Below, one piece after another: positions 55,050 to 63,556 of a stretch of 64,000 nucleotides of DNA; the first letter of the stretch is position 1, and the number at the start of each line of letters is the position of its first letter. A program made the translations under genes and the position numbers. This DNA is from Pseudomonas protegens CHA0 (GTDB lineage Bacteria > Pseudomonadota > Gammaproteobacteria > Pseudomonadales > Pseudomonadaceae), in the NCBI RefSeq assembly GCF_000397205.1, contig NC_021237.1, forward strand, positions 3,287,001 to 3,351,000, read 5' to 3'. Below the pieces are notes generated by a model. It saw only the letters and a list, made by a program, of their open reading frames with translations, was not told where the DNA came from and searched no databases.

Positions 55050-55230
55050 TTGCAGGCCGGTCTCCGGGCTTGCGAGGGTCATGAGGCATTCACCTTCCCA
55101 TGCCTTGGCACAGTGGTCTGTCGAATGCTTCGCTCGCTTACCGTTGCGGGGGCAGCGCCGGACTGATCATCGAAATGACGCACCGGCTTCCCGTTTAACC
55201 CCATGCACGGCGGCATGGGACACCTGAAAC
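55050..55230 (-). ncRNA. Cobalamin (adenosylcobalamin-type) riboswitch
   Basis: On the minus strand the conserved B12-riboswitch parts occur in order: a 5' arm with GTTTCAGGTGTCCCATG, an AACGGGAAGCCGGTG block, the B12 box region GCTGCCCCCGCAACGGTAAG (55137-55156), GCGAGCG, and the closing GGAGACCGGCCTGC (about 55053-55070) that pairs with the 5' part. The receptor gene starts about 125 bases downstream. Such riboswitches lower expression of corrinoid uptake or synthesis genes when cobalamin is plentiful. Confidence 0.95.
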
Positions 55231-55316
55231 TGGCGCGCATATGAGCACTGCCGAGCCCTTGCGTCAATGGCATGTGGCCAGCTACGGCGGCGGTTTCAGC
55301 GCTTTATGCTAGGCAA

Positions 55317-55330
55317 GTCAATATATTGAC
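55317..55330. promoter_or_regulatory. FleQ-box-like palindrome upstream of the pel locus
   Basis: GTCAATATATTGAC is a perfect 14-base palindrome and agrees with the FleQ binding consensus of the P. aeruginosa pel promoter (GTCA-N-TAAATTGAC-like). It lies about 275 bases upstream of pelX. FleQ bound here would repress or, with c-di-GMP, activate pel. It is also not far from the start of the divergent riboswitch transcript. Confidence 0.7.
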
Positions 55331-55366
55331 CTATTTTTCCTGGCGCTTAAATAATCAACAAATATC

Positions 55367-55380
55367 GACGCATTATTGAC
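55367..55380. promoter_or_regulatory. Possible second, weaker FleQ box
   Basis: On the minus strand this reads GTCAATAATGCGTC: the left half GTCAATAA is a good match to the FleQ consensus and the right half is degenerate. In P. aeruginosa pel two FleQ boxes act together, so a second site 50 bases from the first is expected. Confidence 0.4.
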
Positions 55381-55603
55381 GATTTTGCTTTTCTGACCCA
55401 GTATGTCGGCGCTGAGCGATTGATTATCTTGAGTTTTTTTGACGCCAAAGCGCTGAACTCTGCTCCGAAAATAGGCGAAACAGCCTATGGCGCAGAGCAG
55501 CCACTAAAAACATGACGGCCAGGATGGCAAGTAGCCAGGGCTGATCCGTTGGCTGTGCTAGCTTCAGACGGCGTAGCCGCGATATTTCTCTTTGGAATGA
55601 TCT

Positions 55604-56536
55604 ATGTCTGCCGAACGGATACTGGTTACTGGGGGCGCTGGTTTTATCGGTTCTCACCTCGTGGATGCACTGCTGGCCAAGGGTTATGCGGTGCGGGTTC
55701 TGGACGACCTTTCCACGGGCAAGGTCGGCAATCTGCCCATGGGCGATGCTGGCCTGGAACTGCTGGTGGGGGATGCCGCCGATGCGGCACTTCTGGCGGA
55801 TGCCGTTCAGGGCTGCGATGCCGTGGTGCATCTGGCTGCTGTGGCGTCGGTCCAGGCTTCGGTCGAAGACCCGGTGGCCACCCACCAGAGCAATTTCATC
55901 GCCACCCTGCGCCTGTGCGAGGCGATGACCGCGGCCGGTATCCGCCGCGTGGTGTTCGCCTCCAGTGCGGCGGTCTATGGCAATAACGGCGAGGGCACGC
56001 CGATTGCCGAAGACACCCCTAAATCTCCCCTCACGCCCTACGCGGCGGACAAGCTCGCCAGCGAGTACTACCTGGACTTCTACCGCCGCCAGCATGGGCT
56101 GGAACCGGTGATCCTGCGCTTTTTCAATATCTTCGGCCCGCGCCAGGACCCTTCATCGCCGTATTCCGGGGTGATCAGCATTTTCAGCGAGCGGGCCAAG
56201 GCCGGGCGGCCCATCACCCTGTTCGGCGATGGCGGGCAGACCCGCGACTTCGTCTATGTCGCGGACCTGGTGAAGATCCTGGTGCAGGGCCTGGAATGCC
56301 CCGCGCCGGCAGCCGATGCCACCAATGTCGGGCTCGGCGGGGTGACCACCCTCAACGATCTGATTGGCGCCCTGCAGCAGATCAGCGGCAAGCCGCTGCA
56401 GGTGAGCCACGGCGCGACCCGCTCCGGGGATATCCGCCATTCCAAGGCCGACAACCGCCGCTTGCGCGAGCGCTTCGACCTGGGCACGCCCAGCAGCCTG
56501 GCCGAGGGCCTGGAACGGCTTTACCGCAGCCTTTAG
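55604..56536 (+). CDS. pelX: PelX: UDP-GlcNAc C4-epimerase of the pel locus
   Basis: A 310-residue NAD-dependent sugar epimerase (extended SDR). TGGAGFIGSHLVDAL binds NAD; SSAAVYGNNGEG has the catalytic Ser and the YAADK motif (PYAADKLASEYYLDF) gives the Tyr-Lys pair. It lies directly upstream of pelA on the same strand with an 80-base gap. In P. protegens this gene is PelX, which makes UDP-GalNAc from UDP-GlcNAc for Pel polysaccharide, a polymer rich in GalNAc. P. aeruginosa PAO1 lacks the gene in its pel operon. Activity is inferred from position and family. Confidence 0.85.
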   Translation: MSAERILVTGGAGFIGSHLVDALLAKGYAVRVLDDLSTGKVGNLPMGDAGLELLVGDAADAALLADAVQGCDAVVHLAAVASVQASVEDPVATHQSNFIATLRLCEAMTAAGIRRVVFASSAAVYGNNGEGTPIAEDTPKSPLTPYAADKLASEYYLDFYRRQHGLEPVILRFFNIFGPRQDPSSPYSGVISIFSERAKAGRPITLFGDGGQTRDFVYVADLVKILVQGLECPAPAADATNVGLGGVTTLNDLIGALQQISGKPLQVSHGATRSGDIRHSKADNRRLRERFDLGTPSSLAEGLERLYRSL

Positions 56537-56616
56537 TTCGTTGCCTTAGGGGCGCCCGCCATGGCGGCTGCCCTAGAGCCTGATGTTGTGCAGATTGATC
56601 TACTGAAGAGTGAGTT

Positions 56617-59427
56617 ATGGATATCGAGTTTCGCAGGGGGCATGTCTGCAAAGTGGTTCGACGCCTGTTTACCGCATTGGCCTTGTGTGCCACCAACACC
56701 CTGGTGCAGGCCGCACCCGCGGCGCCCGCCAGTGTCGGGTTCTGGTACGCCGAGCAGCCACCCTTGCAGGAGCTGGCGCAGTTCGAATGGGCAGTAGTCG
56801 AGCCCGGCCATATGGCCAGCGCCGATGTCGCCACCTTGCGCAAGCTCGGCAGCCAGCCGTTCGCCTACCTGTCGGTAGGGGAGTTCGACGGCAACCGCGC
56901 TGCCCTGGCCAAGCAGGCCCTGGCCCAGGGCGCGAGCCCCGTGCGCAACAAGGCCTGGGACAGCCAGGTGATGGACATCGCCACCCCGGCCTGGCGCGAA
57001 CACCTGTTCAAGCGTGCCAAGGCGCTGCAGGACCAGGGCTACGCCGGCCTGTTCCTGGACACCCTGGACAGTTTCCAGTTGCTCCCCGAGGCCGATCGCG
57101 AACCGCAACGCAAGGCCCTGGCCTCGTTCCTGCGGGAACTGCACAGCCGGCTGCCCAACCTCAAGCTGTTCTTCAACCGGGGCTTCGAGGTACTGGGCGA
57201 GCTCGATGGCGTCGCCTCGGCCGTGGCGGTGGAATCCATCCACGCCGGCTGGGATGCCTCGGCCAAGCGTTACCGCCCGGTTTCTGAAGCCGACCGCACC
57301 TGGCTTGAAGGCGAACTCAAGCCGCTGCGCGCACGCAACATCCCGCTGGTGGCCATCGATTACCTGCCGGCCAACCGTCGGGAAGAGGCACGCAAGCTGG
57401 TCCGGCAATTGAGCCAGGAAGGCTTTATACCGGTGGTCACCACCCCGGACCTCAACGCCCTGAGCATGAGCACGGTGGAAGTCCAGCCGCGGCGCATCGC
57501 CATGCTCTATGACCCGCGCGAAGGGGAACTCTACGATCACGCCGGGCACCGCATGCTCGGTGGCCTGCTGGAGTACTTGGGTTACCGGGTGGACTACTTC
57601 CCGGTGGACGACAGCCTGCCTGCCTACAGCTTCGCCGGCCTTTACGCCGGGGTGGTGCTGTGGATGACCAGCGGCCCGCCCGAGGACAGCCGTGCCTTCT
57701 ATAGCTGGGTCGGCCAGCGCCTGGATGAGCAGGTGCCCCTGGCGATCATGGCCGGCCTGCCGATCGAGGACCGGGCGCTGCTCAAGCGCCTGGGGCTGAA
57801 CCTGGCGGCGCCGGGGGCTCGCGATGCCCTGCATGTGCTGAGCCAGGACAAGAGCCTGATCGGCGCCTTCGAGGCTCCGGTGGTGGCGCGCAGCCGCGAA
57901 CTGACCCGCGTGAGCCTGCTGCCCGACGGGCCGAAACCAGCCCTGGTGCTGGGCGATGACAAGGGCGGCAAGTACGTCCCGGTGGCCACCGCCGCCTGGG
58001 GCGGCATGGCCCTGGCCCCCTATGTGGTGGAGGCCAATGTGGAGCGCAGCCGCTGGATCCTCGACCCGTTCGCCTTTATCCAGAAGGCCCTGCGCCTGCC
58101 GTCCCAGCCACGCCCGGACACCACCACCGAGAACGGTCGGCGGATCGCCACGGTGCATATCGACGGTGACGGTTTCCCGTCCCATGCCGAAGTGCGTGGC
58201 ACCCCGTATTCCGGGCGCCAGGTGCTGGACGACTACATTCGTCCCAACCCGTTCCTGACCTCGGTCTCGATCATCGAAGGCGAAGTCGGGCCCAAGGGCA
58301 TGTCGCCGTTCCTGGCGCGGGAGCTGGAGCCCATCGCCCAGGAGATCTTCGCCGACCCCAAGGTCGAAGTGGCCACCCACACCTACAGCCACCCGTTCTA
58401 CATGCAGCCGGAGAAGGCCAAGAAGGACGAGGATTTCCACGCCGAATACGGCCTGCGCCTGAATATCCCGGGGTACAAGACCCTGGATTACAAGCGCGAG
58501 ATCCTCGGCTCGCGGGACTACATCAACAGCCGCCTGACCACCGCGCAGAAACCGGTGAAGCTGGTCTTCTGGCCGGGGGATGCGCTGCCCAGCGCCGAGA
58601 CCATCAAGCTGGCCTACGACGCCGGGCTGAAAAACGTCAACGGCGGGCAGACCATCCTGACCAAGGCCAACTCATCGCTCACCGGCCTGTACCCGCTGTT
58701 GCGGCCGACCTCGGGCGGCTTGCAGTACTACGCTCCGGTGATCAACGAGAACATGTACACCAACCTCTGGAAAGGCCCGTACTACGGCTTTCGCGATGTG
58801 ATCGACACCTTCGAGCTGACCGACAGCCCACGGCGCCTGCGCGGCATCCACCTGTACTACCACTTCTATTCGGGCACCAAGCAGGCGTCGATCAAGGCCA
58901 TGACCGACATCTACCAGTTCATGCGTGGCCAGCAGCCGCTGTCATTGTGGATGAGTGACTACCTGGACCGGGTCCACGGCCTGTACCAGGCAAGCCTGGC
59001 GCGGACCGCCAATGGCGACTGGCAGGTACGCGGCATGGACGGCCTGCGTACCTTGCGCCTGGACCCGGCGCTGGGTTGGCCGGACCTCGGCCGCTCGGTA
59101 GGGGTGGCCGGGGTGCGCGACTTGCCCCAGGGGCGCTATGTAGCCTTGAGCAGCGATCATGCGCTGTTGGCCCTGCGCCCCGAGCGCGATCCGCGCCCGG
59201 CACTGGAGCTGGCCAATATTCCCCTGCGCGACTGGCGCTATGTCAATGACCGGCAGGTGAGCTTCTCCTTTGCCGGCCAGTTCAACCTGGAATTCTCGGT
59301 GCGTTCGGCCAGCGCCTGTCGGGTCGAGGTCCAGGGCCAACGCTACGCCGGCAAGTCCGAACAGGGCCTGTGGCATTTCCAACTTCCCATGAAGCAGGTG
59401 AGTGATGCCCAACTCCTCTGCAACTAA
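56617..59427 (+). CDS. pelA: PelA: periplasmic glycoside hydrolase / deacetylase
   Basis: A 936-residue exported enzyme (about 948 in P. aeruginosa). The signal peptide ends near VQA-AP. The N-terminal part (about 40-300) is the glycoside hydrolase domain, with VGFWYAEQPPL and GYAGLFLDTLDSF typical of the TIM-barrel that cuts alpha-1,4 GalNAc links. A middle domain follows, and then a polysaccharide deacetylase (CE4-like) with ATVHIDGDGFPSHAEV (metal-binding Asp near 515) and HTYSHPF (two His, near 587-591). The last part is beta-rich. It partly deacetylates Pel and trims it in the periplasm. The pelB start overlaps its end by 23 bases. Confidence 0.93.
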   Translation: MDIEFRRGHVCKVVRRLFTALALCATNTLVQAAPAAPASVGFWYAEQPPLQELAQFEWAVVEPGHMASADVATLRKLGSQPFAYLSVGEFDGNRAALAKQALAQGASPVRNKAWDSQVMDIATPAWREHLFKRAKALQDQGYAGLFLDTLDSFQLLPEADREPQRKALASFLRELHSRLPNLKLFFNRGFEVLGELDGVASAVAVESIHAGWDASAKRYRPVSEADRTWLEGELKPLRARNIPLVAIDYLPANRREEARKLVRQLSQEGFIPVVTTPDLNALSMSTVEVQPRRIAMLYDPREGELYDHAGHRMLGGLLEYLGYRVDYFPVDDSLPAYSFAGLYAGVVLWMTSGPPEDSRAFYSWVGQRLDEQVPLAIMAGLPIEDRALLKRLGLNLAAPGARDALHVLSQDKSLIGAFEAPVVARSRELTRVSLLPDGPKPALVLGDDKGGKYVPVATAAWGGMALAPYVVEANVERSRWILDPFAFIQKALRLPSQPRPDTTTENGRRIATVHIDGDGFPSHAEVRGTPYSGRQVLDDYIRPNPFLTSVSIIEGEVGPKGMSPFLARELEPIAQEIFADPKVEVATHTYSHPFYMQPEKAKKDEDFHAEYGLRLNIPGYKTLDYKREILGSRDYINSRLTTAQKPVKLVFWPGDALPSAETIKLAYDAGLKNVNGGQTILTKANSSLTGLYPLLRPTSGGLQYYAPVINENMYTNLWKGPYYGFRDVIDTFELTDSPRRLRGIHLYYHFYSGTKQASIKAMTDIYQFMRGQQPLSLWMSDYLDRVHGLYQASLARTANGDWQVRGMDGLRTLRLDPALGWPDLGRSVGVAGVRDLPQGRYVALSSDHALLALRPERDPRPALELANIPLRDWRYVNDRQVSFSFAGQFNLEFSVRSASACRVEVQGQRYAGKSEQGLWHFQLPMKQVSDAQLLCN

Positions 59428-62400
59428 GGCCAAGGCGCCCAGCGCGCGGCTGCTCAACCCCTGGGCCTTGCTGCTGGTGGCGATCGCCGTCGGCGTGCTG
59501 CTGTGGGCAACCTTTCGCAATGAAGAGGCGTTCCGCCCCAAGGGCGGGCAGCCGGACGAAGTGTCGGCCAGCTACGCCGAGGTGCTGCTGGCCGCACACC
59601 CGGAAAACAATGAGCTGCGCACCCAGCTGCTCGACCTGCTGATTCAGCTGGGGGACTACCCCAAGGCGGAAAAACACCTGGCCCAGTGGCAGCGGCCCGA
59701 TCCGGCGCTCAAGGCCTACTACCGCTTGCAGCTCGATGCCCTGGCGCTGAACAACAGCACCGACAGCGCGGCCCTGCAGGCCCTGGCCGAACGTTTCAAG
59801 GCCTTTGACTACAAGCCGCTGCCATCGCCGCAACTGGAGCGCCTGGCCACTTTGGCCCTGAGCGCCCAGGCCCCGGGGCTGGCGGCGGATGCCTATGCCG
59901 AGCTGGCGCGGCGCGACCCGACACGGCGCGAGCAGTGGCTGCCTGAAGCCGCCAAGTGGTACCAGGCCAGCGAACAGCCGGGGCGCGCGGCCGATCTCTA
60001 TGTGCAGTTGCTCGATGCCAGCCAGACCCCCGAGGCGCGTCGGCAGTTTCTGCAACAGGCCTTCACCACCCTGGTGGCGGCCGATCGCGGCGATCAGGCA
60101 GTGGAGCTGCTGGCCCGAGAGCTGGCCGCACAGCCGGACGTGGCATTCGAACCGGCGCTGCTGGACCGCGGCGTGGATGTGGCTGTGGCGCACAACCGCG
60201 TGGACCTGGCGGAACAGTTCTTCAGTGCCTGGCGCAAGGTGCAGCCCGACAGCCCGGAAATCCTCGCCAAGGAATTCAAGCAGCGCCTGGCCTTCGGTGA
60301 CCTGGCCGGCGCCCATGCGGTGGGCGTGCAACTGCTCGAACAGCGGCCGGATGACCCGCAGTTGCTGGAGCAGATGGCCCATCTCGCCGAATGGCAGGGC
60401 GACTCGGCCGCCGCCCTGGGCTACTGGATCAGCCTGAGCACGCTAAGCAAGGACCCGGCGCAGTTCGAGCACACCTGGCGCCTGGCGATGCAGACCTACG
60501 ACTTCGATCGGGGCATCCCACTGCTGGCGGGGATCATGGACAGCCGCGCCCTGACCAACGTCGAGCTCGATGCCCTGGTCTACGCGCAAGAGTCCAGGGG
60601 GACGCCCGAGGAGGCAGAAAAGTGGCTGCGCCGCTATGTCGCCAAATACCCGAAACAGCGTCTGGCCTGGGTGCGCCTGTTGCAGAACCTGGAAAACACC
60701 GAGCAGTACCCGCAGCGCCTGGTGGTCTGGAACCAGTTCGCCAAGCGCTATCCGCTCACCAGCACCGAACGTGTGGACTGGGCCAACAACCACCTCAAGC
60801 TGTTCGATAGCCAGGGGGCCTGGAAAGTCATCACCGCGGTGGATGGCAACAAGATCAAGGACTTCAACTACTGGCAGTCCCGCGCCGCCCTGGCCTGGGA
60901 CCTGGAGCAGGACGACGAGCTGCAGCTGGCGCTGGAGAAGATGCTGGCGATCAAGGGCTCGCTCAATACAGGCGACGAAAGCGAGCTGATTGCCCTGTAT
61001 CGCACCCGCGATCCGCGCAAGGCCCTGCAATTGACCGTCGACAGCTGGCGCCAGGGCCACAGCCCGCAGCGCCTGGTGGCCGCCCTGCAACTGGCCCAGG
61101 AACTCCAGGACTGGCCTCTGGTGGTCGATTTGCTCAAGGAAGCCGAGCAGTACCCGGGTGCCAGCGACCAGTCCCAGGTGCTGGCCGCCCGCGCCGCGCT
61201 GGCGGTGCAGCAGGGCCAGACCGATCTGGCCCTGCGCCTGTATCAACAGGGCTTGAGCCGCTTCCCGGACGACAACACCTTCCGTGAGCGGCTGCTGTGG
61301 CTGTATGTCGATCTGGGCCGCACGGGCGAGATCAAGCCGCTGTTGCAGCAATGGCGCTCCCTGGCCCGCAGTGACAGCAGCCTGTGGCTGCCATTCGCCG
61401 CCGCCAGCCAGTTGCTCGGGCGCAATACCGAGGCCCTGGCCTGGTATCGCCTGTACTTGCAGGCCAACCCCCGGGACTGGATGGTCCAGGCCGCCTATGC
61501 CGATGCCCTGGAGGGCGCCGGTTATGCCGACTCGGCCCAGCGCTTGCGCCTGCGGCTCGATCGCCAGGTCAGCCCGGAGCAGATCCGCGCCACGCCCCAG
61601 GGCTATGCCACCTGGCTGCGCCTGCTGGCCAGCAGCTATTCGTCACGCAAGGCGCAGAACAAGGCCATGCAATGGCAGGACGGCTCCAAGCCGATGCTGC
61701 AGCTGTGGTTCGATCAGTTCCTCGCGCGCCTGGATGACCTCAATCAGTCGGCGCAAAAGGATGAGTGGCTGGCCTGGGCCCGCAGCCGCGGCCTGAAGGT
61801 CAGCCGCTACGAGCAGATCCAGGAAGCCCTGCGCGGCAGCAATCGCCAGGCCCTGGAGCGCCTGGTGGCCAGCGGCGACCTGGACCCGGCGCAGCAGGTC
61901 GAGGCCTTGAACAGCCTGGGTCGCAGCGGCGAAGCGCTGGCGGTGGGCCTTTCGGCACTGGGTGACGAGCAACCGGCGGCGCTGCGCGAGCAACTACGCC
62001 GCCAGGCCATCGAGATGACGGAGCGCACGCCCCAGGGTATGCAAATCGCCTGGGAGCGCCAGGACTACGGCGGCCTGGTGTTCAACGGCCCGCGCCTGAC
62101 CGCCGAGCGCTATCTGAACGACAACTGGTACGCCAAGCTGGTCCTGGAGCAGGGCCGCTACAGCGGCGATGTGCTGGATGAGTCGCGCCTGGGCAATGAG
62201 ACCAACACCGAACTGACCTTGCAGCGCCAGCTGGAGAACGGCAACTACAAGCTGATCTTCGACAGCAGCCTGCGCAAGGACGATGACCGCAACGGCCTGG
62301 GTGCCAGCCGCACCTGGCAACTGGACAGCGGCAACGAGCTGGACGTCGGTGCCGACTGGCACCGCAAGAACGAGGACAGCGGATACATGCGCACCTTCGG

Positions 62401-63001
62401 CCAGCAGGATGATGTCTGGGTGGGCGGCCGGCATCGCTATTCGGCCCGTGACCAGTTGTCCTGGAACCTGGCCCAGCGCTGGTTCTCGACCCGCGGCGGC
62501 GATGACCTGGGCAGCGGCCAGGCGTTGAAGATCGAGTTCGACCACACCTTGCAGTTCGAAGGGCCGAACTGGGAATTGCGCAGCGGTATCGACTACCAGC
62601 AGAACAGCCTGAACAACCGCTCGCTGCCCGACCTGGCCAATACCCTGGGCGGAGGCATCGATCTGGTCGGGGCCGATCTCGACAATCCGGAGCAGATCAC
62701 CAGCCAGACCCTGCTGCAGAAGCGCTACGGCCAGCTGTTCTTCGGCAGTTCCTGGCGGCGCGGTTTCCCGGGGGCGCTGAACCGCACGCGGGGGCAATAC
62801 ACCTGGCTGGTGGATGTCAGCACCGGCTGGCAGTGGACCGACAACACCATCAACTACGCCATCAGTACCGGTGTCGGCACCGAGGTGATAGGGGATGACG
62901 AATTGGCAGTGACTTTTGGCTACCAGTCCGCGCCGCAAGGCGGGGCAGGCAAGTCCGGGGGCACTGCAGGTGTCAGCTACAGCGTGCGTTTCGGACGCTG
63001 A
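59405..63001 (+). CDS. pelB: PelB: outer-membrane porin with periplasmic TPR scaffold
   Basis: An 1198-residue protein, matching PelB (about 1193 in P. aeruginosa). The ATG at 59405 follows AGGTGAGTG. An N-terminal inner-membrane segment (NPWALLLVAIAVGVLLWATF) is followed by a very long TPR region (about 45-870) that interacts with PelA, and then a C-terminal beta-barrel (about 880-1198) ending in VSYSVRFGR. Barrel-type strands such as QLDSGNELDVGADWHRKN are clear. It is the export channel for Pel. The overlap with pelA indicates translational coupling. Confidence 0.93.
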   Translation: MPNSSATKAKAPSARLLNPWALLLVAIAVGVLLWATFRNEEAFRPKGGQPDEVSASYAEVLLAAHPENNELRTQLLDLLIQLGDYPKAEKHLAQWQRPDPALKAYYRLQLDALALNNSTDSAALQALAERFKAFDYKPLPSPQLERLATLALSAQAPGLAADAYAELARRDPTRREQWLPEAAKWYQASEQPGRAADLYVQLLDASQTPEARRQFLQQAFTTLVAADRGDQAVELLARELAAQPDVAFEPALLDRGVDVAVAHNRVDLAEQFFSAWRKVQPDSPEILAKEFKQRLAFGDLAGAHAVGVQLLEQRPDDPQLLEQMAHLAEWQGDSAAALGYWISLSTLSKDPAQFEHTWRLAMQTYDFDRGIPLLAGIMDSRALTNVELDALVYAQESRGTPEEAEKWLRRYVAKYPKQRLAWVRLLQNLENTEQYPQRLVVWNQFAKRYPLTSTERVDWANNHLKLFDSQGAWKVITAVDGNKIKDFNYWQSRAALAWDLEQDDELQLALEKMLAIKGSLNTGDESELIALYRTRDPRKALQLTVDSWRQGHSPQRLVAALQLAQELQDWPLVVDLLKEAEQYPGASDQSQVLAARAALAVQQGQTDLALRLYQQGLSRFPDDNTFRERLLWLYVDLGRTGEIKPLLQQWRSLARSDSSLWLPFAAASQLLGRNTEALAWYRLYLQANPRDWMVQAAYADALEGAGYADSAQRLRLRLDRQVSPEQIRATPQGYATWLRLLASSYSSRKAQNKAMQWQDGSKPMLQLWFDQFLARLDDLNQSAQKDEWLAWARSRGLKVSRYEQIQEALRGSNRQALERLVASGDLDPAQQVEALNSLGRSGEALAVGLSALGDEQPAALREQLRRQAIEMTERTPQGMQIAWERQDYGGLVFNGPRLTAERYLNDNWYAKLVLEQGRYSGDVLDESRLGNETNTELTLQRQLENGNYKLIFDSSLRKDDDRNGLGASRTWQLDSGNELDVGADWHRKNEDSGYMRTFGQQDDVWVGGRHRYSARDQLSWNLAQRWFSTRGGDDLGSGQALKIEFDHTLQFEGPNWELRSGIDYQQNSLNNRSLPDLANTLGGGIDLVGADLDNPEQITSQTLLQKRYGQLFFGSSWRRGFPGALNRTRGQYTWLVDVSTGWQWTDNTINYAISTGVGTEVIGDDELAVTFGYQSAPQGGAGKSGGTAGVSYSVRFGR

Positions 63002-63029
63002 TCATGGAATTCAAAGAGGAGTAAACCTT

Positions 63030-63551
63030 ATGCAATCCATTCGTTGCGTGAGTCTGGCAATGGTCGCCTTGCTGATGGCCGGGTGCAGCAGCTTCACCGG
63101 GCAAAGCAGCCCCGAGTTGTCCAAGAGTGCGCGCTGGGGCGTGCTGCCGCTGGTCAACTATTCCCAGACACCCCAGGCCGGCGAGCGCAGTGAGCAGATT
63201 CTGCTCAGCGTGCTGAGCAGCCGCGGCCTGCAACCCCAGGTCTACACCGGTACGGCGGGGCAGGGCGAACAGGCCCTGCTCGACGACAACGAGCGTCTGG
63301 CCGGAGCCATGGACTGGGCCCGGGAGCAGAAGCTCGACTATGTGGTATCCGGCAGCGTCGAGGAGTGGCAGTACAAGAACGGCCTGGATGGCGAACCGGC
63401 GGTGGGCATCAGCCTGCGGGTGGTCGAGGCCGGTACCGGCAAGGTGCTGTGGAGCAATAGCGGGGCCCGCGCCGGCTGGTCCCGGGAAAGCCTGGCCGGG
63501 GCCGCCCAGAAGGTGCTCGACAAGCTTGTCGGTGGCCTTCGGATCGAGTGA
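63030..63551 (+). CDS. pelC: PelC: outer-membrane lipoprotein of the Pel exporter
   Basis: A 173-residue lipoprotein (172 in P. aeruginosa). AAAGAGGAG lies ahead of the ATG at 63030. The signal MQSIRCVSLAMVALLMAGC carries the lipobox LMAGC. The mature part has WGVLPLVNYSQTP and a final helix SLAGAAQKVLDKLVGGLRIE. PelC forms a ring of 12 copies on the inner side of the outer membrane and funnels the positively charged polymer to PelB. It lies 28 bases behind pelB and 5 bases before pelD. Confidence 0.92.
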   Translation: MQSIRCVSLAMVALLMAGCSSFTGQSSPELSKSARWGVLPLVNYSQTPQAGERSEQILLSVLSSRGLQPQVYTGTAGQGEQALLDDNERLAGAMDWAREQKLDYVVSGSVEEWQYKNGLDGEPAVGISLRVVEAGTGKVLWSNSGARAGWSRESLAGAAQKVLDKLVGGLRIE

Positions 63552-63556
63552 CTGCC

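Noticed and set aside
55424..56095. A 223-codon minus-strand frame overlapping pelX
   Set aside because: It is antisense to the NAD-binding and catalytic motifs of pelX and has no ribosome site or family match.
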